From Trichosphaerium sp. ATCC 40318 (taxonomy: Eukaryota > Discosea > Flabellinia > Trichosidae): a stretch of 64,000 nt of DNA. The notes below the pieces were generated by a model. That model ran no database searches. It was not told the origin of the DNA and worked only from the letters and a program-made list of their open reading frames with translations. Of the stretch, positions 13,690 to 24,929 are shown piece by piece. The stretch lies in NCBI GenBank assembly GCA_038496445.1, contig JALMLS010000507.1, positions 310,001 through 374,000 on the forward strand, written 5' to 3'. A program made the translations under genes and the position numbers. Each line of letters begins with the position of its first letter. The first letter of the stretch is position 1.

Positions 13690-15020
13690 TTGCTTCTATG
13701 CGTATGTGTTGCAAACGCTGTTGTAGAGCAGTATACACCGGAACCAGCTGATTGGTCTACATTTGCCTCAAAATGGCCTGCCGCCAACCAAGTATCACAG
13801 GATCCTGATGGCGTACTCTGGATTTCTCAGACAGCATGGAAAGAAGCAGAATGGGACGGGACAGTATACAATCCTTCCAAAATGACCAAAGACGCCTTTT
13901 TTAATGCTATTTGCCCTCAAGTAGATCGTATTAGAGGTATACGTAAAGTATTCTATGACGTTCAACCTTTTGCAAACAACTCGGATCCTACAAAGGCAGA
14001 AGTTGATGAATGGCATCGTATTGCATTGAACCATCTTAGATCACTCATTGGTACGAAATAAGACATATTTTACACTCGGTTTTTTGTAGTACGTAGAAAT
14101 GTGAAATGTGTCACATTTGTCATTTTTGACGACTTTGTTGATAACGTCCTTGGAATTCTATCTTTCACTTGTTTTCTTTTTTGTGCTTGACTAGTACATC
14201 ATACATGCTTTATAAATCCAAAGCTGTTAACTACTACGTCATGAAGCTCCGACAAGAACAAAATTCTGACGTTTTGTGTCTTTTTGCTGACATTTTTTTA
14301 ACAGGTTATACAAGCGAAGATAGACAAGCTAAGAAGGATCATTGTATGTTCGCTCGTGCTCAATGGGGTTCTGAGCGTAAACTTTCTACAAAGTGGGACG
14401 CAAAATACCCAGCTACAGATTCCACCCCTGCAGTTTGGGGTCCTTGCCAAGAAAGCACAAATTCTCACTGTGGTGCTACATTCGTACCTGACGCAGAAGA
14501 TCAAAAGCCATACTTACCTGAGGGTCATCCTCCTTGTAGTACAGCTCAAGGTTCTGAAGGTATTTTCTCAGGTCCAAAGTCTGGTATTCCATGGTCACTT
14601 AAATGGTCACGTGGTATTTGTAATACACTAGCTGCTGAAGGATTCTGGGGCGGACATGTAGGTCCTTTCTTTCATAGAGAAAAATTCGGATTCAGCTTCT
14701 GGGATAAGGATCCATCTGGCTCTGGTCAGAGCGTTGCTGAGTTGAGAGCTAAATGGACAGGTAACTTAATGCCTAACCTTTACTGTGATCCATCAAAAGA
14801 CGGATGTAACCCAACTGATATACCGCCTATGACTCCAACAACTGCATCACCAACAGGCCCTCCAACAACGTCAGCACCTGTACCACCAACAACTGCATCA
14901 CCAACAAGACCACCAACAACTGCATCTCCAACAGAAGCAGGAAATGTTAATTCTTCGAGCGGTAGCCTTGTTATCACTCTTGCTTCAATGATACTTCTTG
15001 TTCTATATTCGTTGTTTTAA
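13690..15020 (+). CDS. Secreted, probably GPI-anchored protein of unknown function
   Basis: Two coding blocks, about 13690-14052 and 14305-15020, are joined by an intron of about 250 nt (donor GTACGA, acceptor TTTTTTTAACAG). The product begins with a hydrophobic leader (LLLCVCVANAVVEQ), then a Trp- and Cys-rich ectodomain of roughly 300 residues. This is followed by a Thr/Pro-rich stalk made of near repeats of PPTTASPT (about 14825-14935) and a hydrophobic tail (LVITLASMILLVLYSLF) after NSSSG, a typical GPI-attachment layout. The leader frame has no ATG downstream of its nearest in-frame stop, so the start must come from an upstream exon, possibly at 13165. I do not recognise the ectodomain. 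Role inferred only as a surface or wall protein. Confidence 0.7.
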
Positions 15021-15113
15021 CAACTTTACAATAATAATAAAAAAAGACTTTATGAGCCAAAGAGTTAATTGAGAGTACATGTAAACTTCTTTGACATCCT
15101 TCCTGAACATGCT

Positions 15114-15178
15114 ATCAACTTCAGCAGGTACTTCACAGAAACCAAGTAAATCACAACTATCCACGTGGATATGATGTG
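15114..15178 (-). repeat. Inverted copy of 65 bp of the NTR gene, upstream arm
   Basis: The reverse complement of 15114-15178 matches 15704-15768 at 64 of 65 positions (single G/A difference near the middle). The partner arm lies inside the last exon of the NTR-like gene. The arms are separated by about 525 bp that hold the start of that gene. The centre of the repeat contains the palindrome ATCCACGTGGAT. It reads as a recent inverted duplication placed antisense just upstream of the gene. Confidence 0.9.
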
Positions 15179-15244
15179 GAAGGTGACGTCTAAAGCTCGC
15201 TTAATAAGTTAAGTTAGCTGGTTTTATTCTATTCACCTCCAACA

Positions 15245-15996
15245 ATGAAGCACATCATTATTTTAGTTGTTTTGACTCTATCAGTACTCTACAATGTTCA
15301 AGGATGTAAATGCGGGCAGTTAACCGCAAAACAAAAGTATTGCAGCTCAGATGCCGTATTACGCGTCTCTATTACCAAAAAAATGCCTTACGATGACAAC
15401 AAATCAAACATCTACTTTGCAAACGTTATAAAAGTACATAAGATGCCTGGAGAAGGCGAAGCCCCGTCTACTGTAAAACTAATAACTCCGTAAGTTAATT
15501 AACTGCACAATAAAACTAAAAACGTCAACTAACTGTAAAAACAATAGTTCAAGTCCAGCAGCATGCGGAGCAGATCTACAAGAAGGAAAAGTACGCTCAC
15601 AACACTTTTTACAAAACACTGTTTTTGAAGACAAATCGCTTTTTGGTCGCACTGTAACGCCCTTTATAGGAATACCTCATCCCTGGTCGCGTAGGCGAAA
15701 TCTCACATCATATCCACGTGGATAGTTGTAATTTACTTGGTTTCTGTGAAGTACCTGCTGAAGTTGATTGTAATGACCTTGAGGAAGAAAACGAACCAAT
15801 TGATTGCGTCATGTGTACTCAAGAAGTAAAAACATGCGATGAAGGATGTAAGAATTGTGTGATTACTCCACAATCATGCCATTCATGCGGGGAAGCTCAG
15901 TGTTGTGATAGGCTTAGATGCTTTGCACCTGATAAACCTTGCACTGAGGGATGTATGAGAGAAGGATGTTGTGGAGGTAAATGTATACCAAAGTAA
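15245..15996 (+). CDS. Secreted NTR/TIMP-like protein with Cys-rich C-terminal tail
   Basis: Three exons (about 15245-15491, 15547-15589, 15671-15996). The signal peptide MKHIIILVVLTLSVLYNVQG is followed directly by CKCGQLTAKQKYC; a Cys-x-Cys at the mature N-terminus is the signature of netrin-type (NTR) domains, as in tissue inhibitors of metalloproteinases. The second exon gives ACGADLQEGK and the third begins EYLIPGRVGEISHHIHVDSC, matching the NTR core order (CG..L..G..YLI.G...H....C). After about 130 residues a second region with dense Cys pairs follows (EGCKNC, CHSCGEAQCC, EGCCGGKC). Likely an extracellular protease-binding protein by family analogy; target unknown. Residues HHIHVDSCNLLGFCEVPAE are encoded by the arm of the inverted repeat described at 15114-15178. 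Confidence 0.78.
15704..15768 (+). repeat. Inverted repeat, coding arm within the NTR gene
   Basis: Partner of 15114-15178 (64 of 65 identical in reverse complement). It lies in frame inside the last exon of the NTR-like gene, so this arm is presumably the source copy and the upstream arm the derived one. Confidence 0.9.
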
Positions 15997-16551
15997 TCCT
16001 TTGGCGTACCAACCACTTGTAAATAAATTATGTTCTTCTTCACTACTTCAGTTCTTTACACCAAACAATACGTTGTGTTGGTTCAGGCACGTTTTAAATA
16101 CAGTGACACAGAGTCAACCATCGTTTGAAATAAACTGTCACAGGTTGGTTCATAAATCAGGGCAACGAGTGTATTTAACTTCTTCTTACCAAAAAATACT
16201 GGCCTTCAATGGAATGTAAATAACCTTTCGCTTGCACAAATTAGAACAATTGGGGCACTCGGAAGAATGACGTTGTTTCTTATTAAATACTTAATTTACA
16301 CTTTTTTCTTTTCTCACAATTTTATTCTTCCTCTAATCCAAGCACTTTGTTTCTTTTTCGCCATCGTTTATATGATTCTTTGTTTTTATATGCATTCTTT
16401 GGACCATTCAGATCTTCTTGATTAGCATGGAAAACCTATTACAAACCTTACGTCAACAACACGTGCAAACCAAATGTCAACTGTTAAAACGAAGAAAAAA
16501 GGAGAACAAATTCGGGATTAACGGAGTTTTTAGAAATTGGTCTTGTTAAGT
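15997..16551. other. Convergent intergenic region
   Basis: This lies between the 3' ends of the plus-strand NTR gene and the minus-strand globin/PH gene. It contains short T-rich and AATAAA-like strings consistent with 3' ends on both strands. No RNA gene or coding signal was recognised. Confidence 0.4.
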
Positions 16552-18413
16552 CTATTTAGTGGAAACACTTACCGATGCAGCAGTTCTAGATGTTGCTACT
16601 ACGCGCCAATCAAGTTCATTAAGCCACTCATTTCTTTCAACTTCTGAAGAACATGCAAAGTTTATTCGCTCTCCATCTCTTGTCTCTAGAATAAAGCATA
16701 GCTCCTTGAACTTTCTGTGGATTCAAATTAGATATTTACCAATGACGATAATAAAAGTCGACAAATATATGTTAGATACGTACACTGGATTACCTAAATC
16801 CTCTGTTGCTTCATGAACATCGCTTATTTCACCCAAAGAAATTTCGAACTTTGGAATTTGATCAACTGCTTTTCTCTTCTTTGTTATAAACAAACGAAAG
16901 TTTGTGAGTGTAGCATAATATTTTCTAAATTTAGAATTATCTGTTCCCATCATTATAATACTTTTATGACCTACTCAGAAAAAAGAAAAATGTGAGAACA
17001 AAGAACAAAGAACATAAAAACGTGATAAAAGCGTAAAAAGGCCTTAGAAATTTGAAATAAAAAAACAAGCTTTACCAGATGTTGAGTCACGCATTGATCG
17101 CTGCATCAAGTCAGATACCCAGTCGTATAAACAACGCCAAGCATCTTTATGTATATTTGTAAACTATGAACACAGTTCTGTAAGCGAGAAAGAAACGCAA
17201 TAAAAAAAGGTTTTTTTTTCTTACTTCTTCTTTTCCAAGGAGCGCAGTAAAAGTTTTCATCAAACTTGTGTACATGAGCCTGAAGTGGTCTGGTTTTACG
17301 CCATATATCTGATGTCTAATACCTAGACCACGAACCAGGTGCTCAAACTGAAGCGGCCTATTCACTGCAGAAGCGAGAAGACCAAGCATACCACCAAACG
17401 CTCGCGAAACAGCAAGTAAGTCCGAACCACCAAATAACCGTTTGGCGCCTAAAGTATATACTTAATAAGTGTTCTCTTCTTTTCATGTATTATCAACTAA
17501 CATACCTGGATCATAACTGAAAATCCGCTCGTATACTTTCCTATTAGCTTTGTATCAGCAAAGAGAAACACTGACTTCTTTTCTATATTATTTTGGTTTT
17601 TTTTTTCAATAAAAAAACTGCGCACTTCGCCATGTCACTCATACTTCCATGCTCTCCTCCTGTAATTTTTTGCCAAGTGTTGTTTATGATATCGCGTTGT
17701 GCAGGAGTGAAAGGATACGCATTGGCCGTATATACATCTGTTAATGGAATTAATTAGTCAACAACGCCGACAAAAACGCGGTGAACACGTGAATGTTCCA
17801 AGGAAGTTACTAATTTTAGTTTACCTTCACTAGAAAGAATTTCTTCTTCCGAACTTGTATTAGTATATGAAGACTGCTCTAGGGATGCTCTACTCATCAA
17901 CCGGGTAGCACTCTTAGGCATGCTTGACAAACTATTTGAAATAGCGGCAGTTCTTGAGGTAATACGGTTTCTCGCAATGATCAATGTTACTATTTCTCGC
18001 TCATAAAGCAAAGGTAGATTTAAACGAGTCAAAGCATTAGGATCAGACAGCCTAAAAAAGAAGTTAGAAGAGTATTAAGCTTAATGTCAAAAAACTGTTA
18101 ATGCGAACAACACAAAACCAAGCGACCACGAGGGAGTGTTGGTTATGTAGAAAATCATCGGTGTTTATATTAGTGCGCTAGTTTTTTGGAAAAATTGTAA
18201 CCTTTTGTAGGAGGACTAAAAAAAAACCACCTCGTACCTACATAAATGGCTGAAGTTCTCAAATCCATGTTTGCGGAGGGTACTATTTGTTTCATCCATT
18301 AGTTTATTGTTTGTTAGACCTAATTCTCTTGAGATTGCCTTTGTTAGGTTCTCTACAGTATCCGTAGGCTTCAGGACTATCAATAAAGCAATAAGCACAA
18401 AGAACGAGCACTC
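16552..18413 (-). CDS. SAM-like / globin / PH domain fusion protein (5' end unresolved)
   Basis: Reading N to C on the minus strand: an N-terminal exon (about 18413-18230) with LKPTDTVENLTKAISREL and HGFENFSHLC. Next comes LSDPNALTRLNLPLLYEREI (near 18050-17960), together resembling a SAM or UBL-type module, then a Ser-rich linker. A globin fold follows: FTPAQRDIINNTWQKI (helix A, about 17700), an FADTKLIGKYTSGFSVMI exon, then LASAVNRPLQFEHLVRGLG and IRHQIYGVKPDHFRLMY (helices E-G with candidate proximal His), ending DAWRCLYDWVSDLMQRSM. The last exons form a PH domain: KYYATLTNFRLFITKKRK, ISLGEISDVHEA and the C-terminal helix SSEVERNEWLNGL. Stop TAG at 16554-16552. Upstream of the first exon the same frame has ATG...TAG, so the true start is not identified. 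Globin and PH assignments are good; the N-terminal module is tentative. Confidence 0.75.
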
Positions 18414-19006
18414 CTATGTATTCTTACTGATCCCCATAGAGCGACGTGTTCTCATAGGGCATGCCATTGTTGGAAGTGTTTTTTGGCTTTAAAAGGAAGA
18501 AATCACGTGGGCAGTTATTGCGACGGTTGAAGAAAATTGGTAACTTGAATAGGTTGCAGTATTTCGTGCGTAGTCTGCAGCAAAAAGATTGTCTCTATAG
18601 TAAACACGCAAGAATCACCCAAAGAGCTTGTAGTTATGTATTTAAACAGTCACCCAGACTATGCACAAGTCGAGTAGTTACGCCGTAAACAATTATTACG
18701 ACTTGCCGTTTTTTGCATGCATGGGTAGCAATAAATTGCTTATTAATAGCTGGGTATAGTACTTTAAATAGTATTTTCGGAAGTAGCGTTTGAGATGCGG
18801 AGCAACGGAGTTGTTTTAAACTACTGTTAATTAATAAATAGCTTTCGAGTGAGCCACGTGATTAGTTGGAAAACAGTTTGGTAAAAAGTTCACTTTCAAG
18901 AATTGCACTGTGAACTACAAATACAATAACAGAGAACTTCCTAACACGTGTAGTTGGACCAAAGTAGTGAAGATATAGAAGAAAACATTCTTTTGGTGTA
19001 TTATAG
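18414..19006. other. Intergenic region between two minus-strand genes
   Basis: This presumably holds the 3' untranslated region of the TLDc gene and the promoter/5' exon of the globin-PH gene. An ATG-initiated frame near 18463 (MACPMRTRRSMGISKNT) is interrupted by TAG just before the first recognised globin-gene exon, with a GTAAG immediately ahead of it. Three CACGTG palindromes lie here (near 18504, 18855, 18945). Nothing else recognised. Confidence 0.35.
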
Positions 19007-21522
19007 TTACAATTGTTTTGAAGCAGCCTGTCTTTTCGTGTGTTGCTTCTGGGCTTTTTTAAACCTTGTTTTGAGAACATCACTTCTGTTCCCGTCAAGG
19101 CCCCACACTTCAATATTAGCAATTGAGAAATCTGTCTGTTCTATGTCGTTATGTTCAATGCTGGCAAGGTTCCTAAATAGAAAACACAAACATGAGAAAA
19201 AAAATAGACGCTAAAGCAGCAAGACGAAACTTTTTCTGAAATTCTTAACTTTTAACTCGTACCCTTCAGTGTATGTACCACCTTCATAACAGCTATACCC
19301 AGTCTTTAAGTCAGCACTTATGAATAGCCTAAATTTAGTTTCACACCCACCTTTAGCAGAGTTAGAAAAACATTTCAAAGTTCTTCAAACGTACCAAAGC
19401 CGATCCCTCTATCCTTTACCTTTGCGCTAGACTTTGATACCCAAACAAAATTCTTTGAACCATACGGAATCGCACTACACGTAAATAAACCACGTGGGCT
19501 TGCAATGTCTAGTCGACGTACCGATGTACGCTAAAGTTGGGTAACACTTCAAACAACATGCAGCAATGATCTCCAAAGTAAGCGCTACAATTTTGCCATG
19601 CTACGAGCAAATAATGTTATCAAAACGATATTGTTGTAATGATTTCACTCACGTGTAGAAATAAAAGCTCCAAATAAACAACCATCAACCGTCTCTACAA
19701 GTATATACGTAGAACCATTAAAATTATAACTATGTCTTGAAAACGTTGACCAACTATCATTGATATGTCGACCTTAAAAGAAAATCTGTTAGAACACAAA
19801 AACATTACAAATGCAGTACAACTCACCACAGATAAAATGTAAGCTGTCTATACGCGCATCTGACGCATTTGATAAAGCCCAGGCGATACCTCTTATTTCA
19901 CCAATTAGCACAAGAGTTTCGAGGGTGTTTAAAAAAAATCACGTGATGCGTGTTAAAAATCACGTGATATGAACAAGCAATAACAATGTCTTACTTGTTG
20001 TATAATTTTGATTCTTTCATACCAACTGATGTAGGCAACCAAGCTGATGCACTGCCAAACACTTAAAAAGTATTAGCTTTTGAATTTGTTTTTGCTTGGA
20101 TTGGAGTTTTTTCGTACTTGGATCTGTTTTCTGACGTATGAAATTAAACTTTAGAAAGTTCTCAATACAACGATGTAAATTAGGTAAGAATGTAGCTAAT
20201 TTTTCGCATAATATCTCTCCCGGTGGCTAGTACCAGTTAACAAACATAGGTTGTTTACAAAATTAACATAATAACTATAAAAAAAAGTGATAACTCTGTG
20301 CTTATTGCACATTCTATGAAGCCGACGTACTTCTCTTGTAGAGACTAAGAAAGCACAAAGAGTCTTTACCATGGCTCTTATTGGTTTAAGTACATCGGGT
20401 ACATCTTCTTGAAGCACCATTGTATCATCAAGGCTAAAACGTTCAAATAAATTACAAGTGTGCTTGTTGTCAGTTGTAACGAATTCAAAATCTTCGAGGC
20501 CTTCTAGATCACATGTACTTGATAGCTCAGATCCAGAAGTCGAGAGCCTATACAAAACTTAGCCAAAAATCACCAGCACAAGACAAACTCAATAAAGCGT
20601 CTAAAAATAGAATGCACAAAAAAAGAAACAAAGACAACTTTGATTTATGTCATGCGTTCTTTAATATTTTACTAAACGTACGTTATTAACTCAGGTGGCT
20701 TTGGTAATGATGCACGCATTTGCATCATACTAGGGAGTTGCTCGTAATCTAGTAAATCTTGACGAATTCTATTTTCAACAGATAGAAAAAAACAATCCAT
20801 CAAAAACTCTCCAAGTGATGTTATGATCATAGCATCACAACTTTCTGTATGATATGATCTAAACCAAAACGCTACAGAAATCATAAATAATAGAACACTT
20901 GTACAGATATGCCACACTGACTAGTCACGCCAGGTTTCGGTGAAAAAAAAAAAAGTTGTAGGAAACCTCATTGAACAATTCTCACCTATGCGAGTACTAA
21001 CAGAGGATTTTACATCCGACCTACATAGTAAGGAAATGTATTGTTCCCACGTGAATGTAGTATTTGACTTCTTAACACCTATAACGAGCGGTAGAAGACA
21101 GAAAACGATGCGGTAAAACCGAGACTGTTTTTTTTTGGTTCAATCTCGTACCTTTTGGCACATTCATGCTTTGAAATCTTTCAAAAAGGTGACTAGTGAA
21201 CCTACTGAGCTCTGGTGGCGTATGCAAGTATTCCTATTCGAGTTTGAGTTGTAATATGTAAAAATTGTAATCAAAAAGCTTGTATTCAATCTCTACAACT
21301 CTCTTACGTTGCGAAAAAAATATTTTGAGTATTATGAGGCAGTACCGCTAACATTGAGCTCGTAACACCTCTAACTTTGCCTTGCGGCGGCGACATTTGT
21401 AGAAATACGCTTCTCAGCCATTCTAGAAGCGTATCGTTGTATGTACTACACTTTCGTGCATTTTGTCTCCACTGTTTGTTAGAATTGTTCAAACGAATAC
21501 TTTTAGACCCGCTTGAGCGCAT
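19007..21522 (-). CDS. TLDc-domain protein
   Basis: Multi-exon gene; a plausible start is ATG CGC TCA at 21522 (MRSSGSKSIRL). The C-terminal half is a TLDc domain, read across several exons: IGEIRGIAWALSNASDARID, RHINDSWSTFSRHSYNF, GSTYILVETVDGCLFGAF, GDHCCMLFEVLPNFSVHR, YGSKNFVWVSKSSAKVKDRG, GIGFGGGCETKFRLFISADL, then DFSIANIEVWGL. These are the blocks of the OXR1/NCOA7/TLDC1 family, which is linked to oxidative-stress resistance and V-ATPase binding. The tail is basic (LKTRFKKAQKQHTKRQ), with stop TAA at 19009-19007. The N-terminal half (EYLHTPPELSRF, LFERFQSMNVPK, TFTWEQYISLLC, then ENRIRQDLLDYEQLP) is not recognised; a TBC domain was looked for and not found. Divergent from the LOTUS gene, with about 260 bp between starts. 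Confidence 0.75.
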
Positions 21523-21781
21523 AGCGCTTGGTAGCAACGTGAGTAAGAGCTTCCAATGGATATTTTAAATGAATCTAAGCGAGAGTTCCTAATTTTTTGC
21601 GAAAATAATTCTTGAAACGCTTTGAAAGCACGTGTGAGTATCCCTTTTCTCTTTCCCACACTATATAAACTATGATTGAACCGACCAACGACATGATTGT
21701 ACACTGCAGACTTAAAAAAATCCGAATTAAGTTTCTTTTTTACAGATATCGCGGTGAATCGCACCCGAATGTGTAATAAGG
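21523..21781. promoter_or_regulatory. Divergent intergenic promoter region
   Basis: About 260 bp separate the presumed starts of the minus-strand TLDc gene and the plus-strand LOTUS/methyltransferase gene. A TATATAAA-like string (ACTATATAAACTATG, near 21660) and one CACGTG (near 21629) are present. The promoter role is inferred from position only. Confidence 0.45.
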
Positions 21782-24700
21782 ATGAGTAAAAACGAAGTTA
21801 GTAGTAAAGCGCTTCTGAAAGCAATTCTACTGTTAACACAGCTTCCAAGCAACTCTCCGTTCCATAGACGTGGTATCCAAGCAGTAGGTAGTCTGCTAGA
21901 CACTTGTGATATTGACGAGAAAAACAACATCGTACAATTAGCAAGAGAAGCTCTAACGCTTGCAGGATCCACCCAACGCAAAGCGAAGAAGCAATCAAAA
22001 CGAACACCATCAAAATCTCCCAAACCTAAACCAGATATACCCAAAACACCTACACTTGATGAAAGAGCACTCTCAAACGAAGTAATTGCTGTAATTGAGA
22101 AATGTTCAGCAAACAACCGCCTGACGCTTAGCGAACTTGCTATTCGTTACGAACAAACGCACGCAAGGAACTTCAGGCAAAAGAACAGCGTTCGATTGAA
22201 GAAATTTATTGAGAAATGCTGTGGTGACAAAATAGGCATGGAGCCTAATAGCACTGGTACTACAGTATTCCTGAAAGACGGTACAAACGAACAAGAAAAG
22301 AATGACAGTACAGAAGTAAAGGAATTAACGCAATCAATATCCGAGCTATCCGTATCCAGTGATACTGCACCACTCGCTACTAGCGTCGAATCGGTAAGAA
22401 AAGCGTTTTAACTTGTTTTGGTAATAGTTTGTTTCTAGCAAGACTCAACAGCGTCAACAGTAGTAGTACCTACGCTCAGGACCGACCCTGACATTATTAA
22501 AAAGATAATTGATGGCATTTACGATGAACACTGTAAAGCATCTCAACCAACGACATTATTCACTATTGGTAGAACATTCAAAGAAAAACAAGGTAAATAG
22601 CGCTTCATTGAGAACCAAAAGCAAATTTCTGTCGGAAACGGTTTTTTCAGGATCGCCGCTAAAATTGCTTATTCTGTGTCCTACAAAACGTTTTCTATCC
22701 TTGAGGACCAAGATTGCTTTCGTTGACGCCTTTGAAGGCTAAACAATCAATTTTCTTGTTTGACTTGTCAAAATTGTTTTTAGCGTAATTGCAATTGTAC
22801 GACGTTAAATTATGTCTATGTTGTACTTTTATACATATACTTTATCGCTAGAATACATTTAGATCATTTTGAGCAATCTTTATCGAATGAGAGCTAATTT
22901 AAAAATGTAGGCAAAACGTTTCGACAAGCGACAGGACTCAAGTTCCAAAAGTTCCTTGAACTCTTCTGTCCTAATGATTACTTGCTCACAAAAGGTGTAA
23001 AACATGTTGCAATGACACGCAAACACGAATTAGGCACTCAAACGCCTGAGGTAACGTTTTTTTCGATAGTTTCAAAAAAACATTCTTTTCTTCCTTGAAA
23101 CACCTTTTTCTTTCGTTTCTGTCTTCTCTAGTGCCCAACGGGTGCGGTGGTGAATTATTTATAATGTTTTGGGCTTAATTAAGAGCTTTATAAGCATTCT
23201 GATTGTTAAGTTTTGGTTCCTAGGAAAAAGAGCATCAAGCGAAGTTATTGCTTACTCCAGAGGCCCTAAAAGAGGCGTTATATGATGTAGTAAGGCAGTC
23301 ACCTTCTCTACCAACTTTAAGAGAGATTGGTACAAGTTTCAAAGCGAAACTGAATCAAACATTTCGTCAGCAAGCTGGTGTTAAGTTGCAAAAGTTTATT
23401 GAAACTTATTGCTCTGATACACTTGGTGTACGTACAATGGGAAATGTATCTGTTGTATATGTTAAAGGAGAAAACTCCAGTTCTGATACCCCTAACATTG
23501 AGGTATGTGACATTGTACAACATAAACAAATCGAAGATTTTCTTTTTCTTTTTTTTTTCTTATTTTTGGTTTTTGTTTTTGGCTTTATCTTTGAGTGTTG
23601 GTATTAATTTAATTTCCAAAAGGAAATTGAAAACGGTGTAGAAGAGGTAGAAGGTGATGAAGAGCGTGTATTAAATGAAATGAAGCTTGATCTTCTTGAT
23701 TTAGTTCAAGAAAGAAAAGCAAACAATATTTTGACAACTATTGACTACCTGGATGGCATGTTCTTGAAGAATGAAGGAACCAAGTTTGAAGATCAGTATG
23801 GTGAGTAACAAGAATTTGATGTGGTCGTTTACCACCCTTTTTATCAAAAAAAGAACCGTGGCATTCGCTTCGTTTTGTTTTGTTTTTTGCGTCTTAACTT
23901 TTCGAAGGTATTTCATTGAAAGATTTCATTGAAGTCTATGCAAGTGACTGTATGGGTCTATGTAAGAATGGTGATAACTTTGTTATTTACGCCCTGAACC
24001 TAGCAAATAGGGGAGAGGTACGAAAACCCATTAAGCCTTTCTGTGGTTTGCAAAAAAACCTGCAACTTTTTATACATGCTTATTCTAAAAACTTTATTTT
24101 AAAGGTAGCGAAAGCGGAGAGATACACTACCAAACAACACATATTGATCATTGACGATGGTGACTTTTCTTATTCTGCAGGTATGACCTCTTTCCCTGAG
24201 GATGTTTTACTTGTTCTCTAAGTGCTTATTCTTTTTCTCAAAAGGCATGGTAAAACTGCTTGAAAACAATGCGAGCAATGTGACTTCTGCGCAGTGTTAC
24301 GATCGTGCGCTTGTTGTGGATAACTTTCCTCGTGCTCGTGCCAACATCCAAGCTTTGCATAAGAGTGGTAGTATGGTATTATTCTCAGTAGATCCAACGA
24401 ATTTGGTCCAGTACTTTGGCACTGAAACGTAAGACAACTAAAACAAAAATACCAATGCATTTTTTTTGAAGCTTCTTTAACCTTTGGATTTTAATTTATT
24501 CAATCTCTTGAATCCTCGTTTTTCAGCCGTTCAATGGTGCTTTTTATGTATAAGAGTGTATTGCTAATTAGATATTAGCAAATTTGATATTGTCATTCTT
24601 GAGTTTCCACGTGTTGGATATCAAGATGTCAAGACTAATGGCAGCTTTGTTTCGAGCTTTATTGCAGCTGCAGACTCAATTTTATCGATAGGTGGCGCCA

Positions 24701-24929
24701 TTCACGTAGCCGTAAAGGTAAGGGAAAATTTTATCACGTGTTTATCACGTGAAACATGATGTATTTATGAGAACTTTTGTCTAAATTCTTTCCTTTCTAG
24801 GACATCAAACCGTACGTACAATGGAACATCATCAAAACGATAAAACAATTGGGTTGGCAGCTTCAAAGTAAGTGGATGCATGGCAAGAACAGAGAAGTAT
24901 TCGAGTTTGTATATGCGAACGAATACTAA
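21782..24929 (+). CDS. Four LOTUS-like repeats fused to a BMT5-like (DUF2431) RNA methyltransferase domain
   Basis: Starts ATG at 21782; about ten exons. After a basic Lys/Ser/Pro linker come four winged-helix repeats of the OST-HTH/LOTUS type. Each has a helix pair, then a conserved FRQ..G.KLQKFIE core and a beta wing: RLKKFIEKCCGDKIGM (about 22190), FRQATGLKFQKFLELF (about 22925), FRQQAGVKLQKFIETYC (about 23362) and GISLKDFIEVYASD (about 23907). The last third is a Rossmann methyltransferase of the BMT5 family: HILIIDDGDFSYSAG (SAM-binding loop, like VGEGDFSFS), SAQCYDRALV, LHKSGSMVLFSVDPTNL, FDIVILEFPRVGYQD (the FD...FPHxG motif), IGGAIHVAVKDIKPYVQW. Yeast Bmt5 methylates uridine in 25S rRNA, while LOTUS modules bind RNA or DEAD-box helicases. 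A nucleic-acid-guided RNA modification role is inference. Stop TAA at 24927-24929. Confidence 0.85.

Noticed and set aside
14780-14977. Minus-strand frame rich in Val/Gly repeats
   Set aside because: It is the antisense of the Thr/Pro stalk of the GPI-anchored protein gene; its repetition is explained by the stalk codons.
19007-21522. TBC (RabGAP) domain in the TLDc gene, as in TBC1D24
   Set aside because: The N-terminal exons lack the IxxDxxR and YxQ fingerprints of TBC domains.
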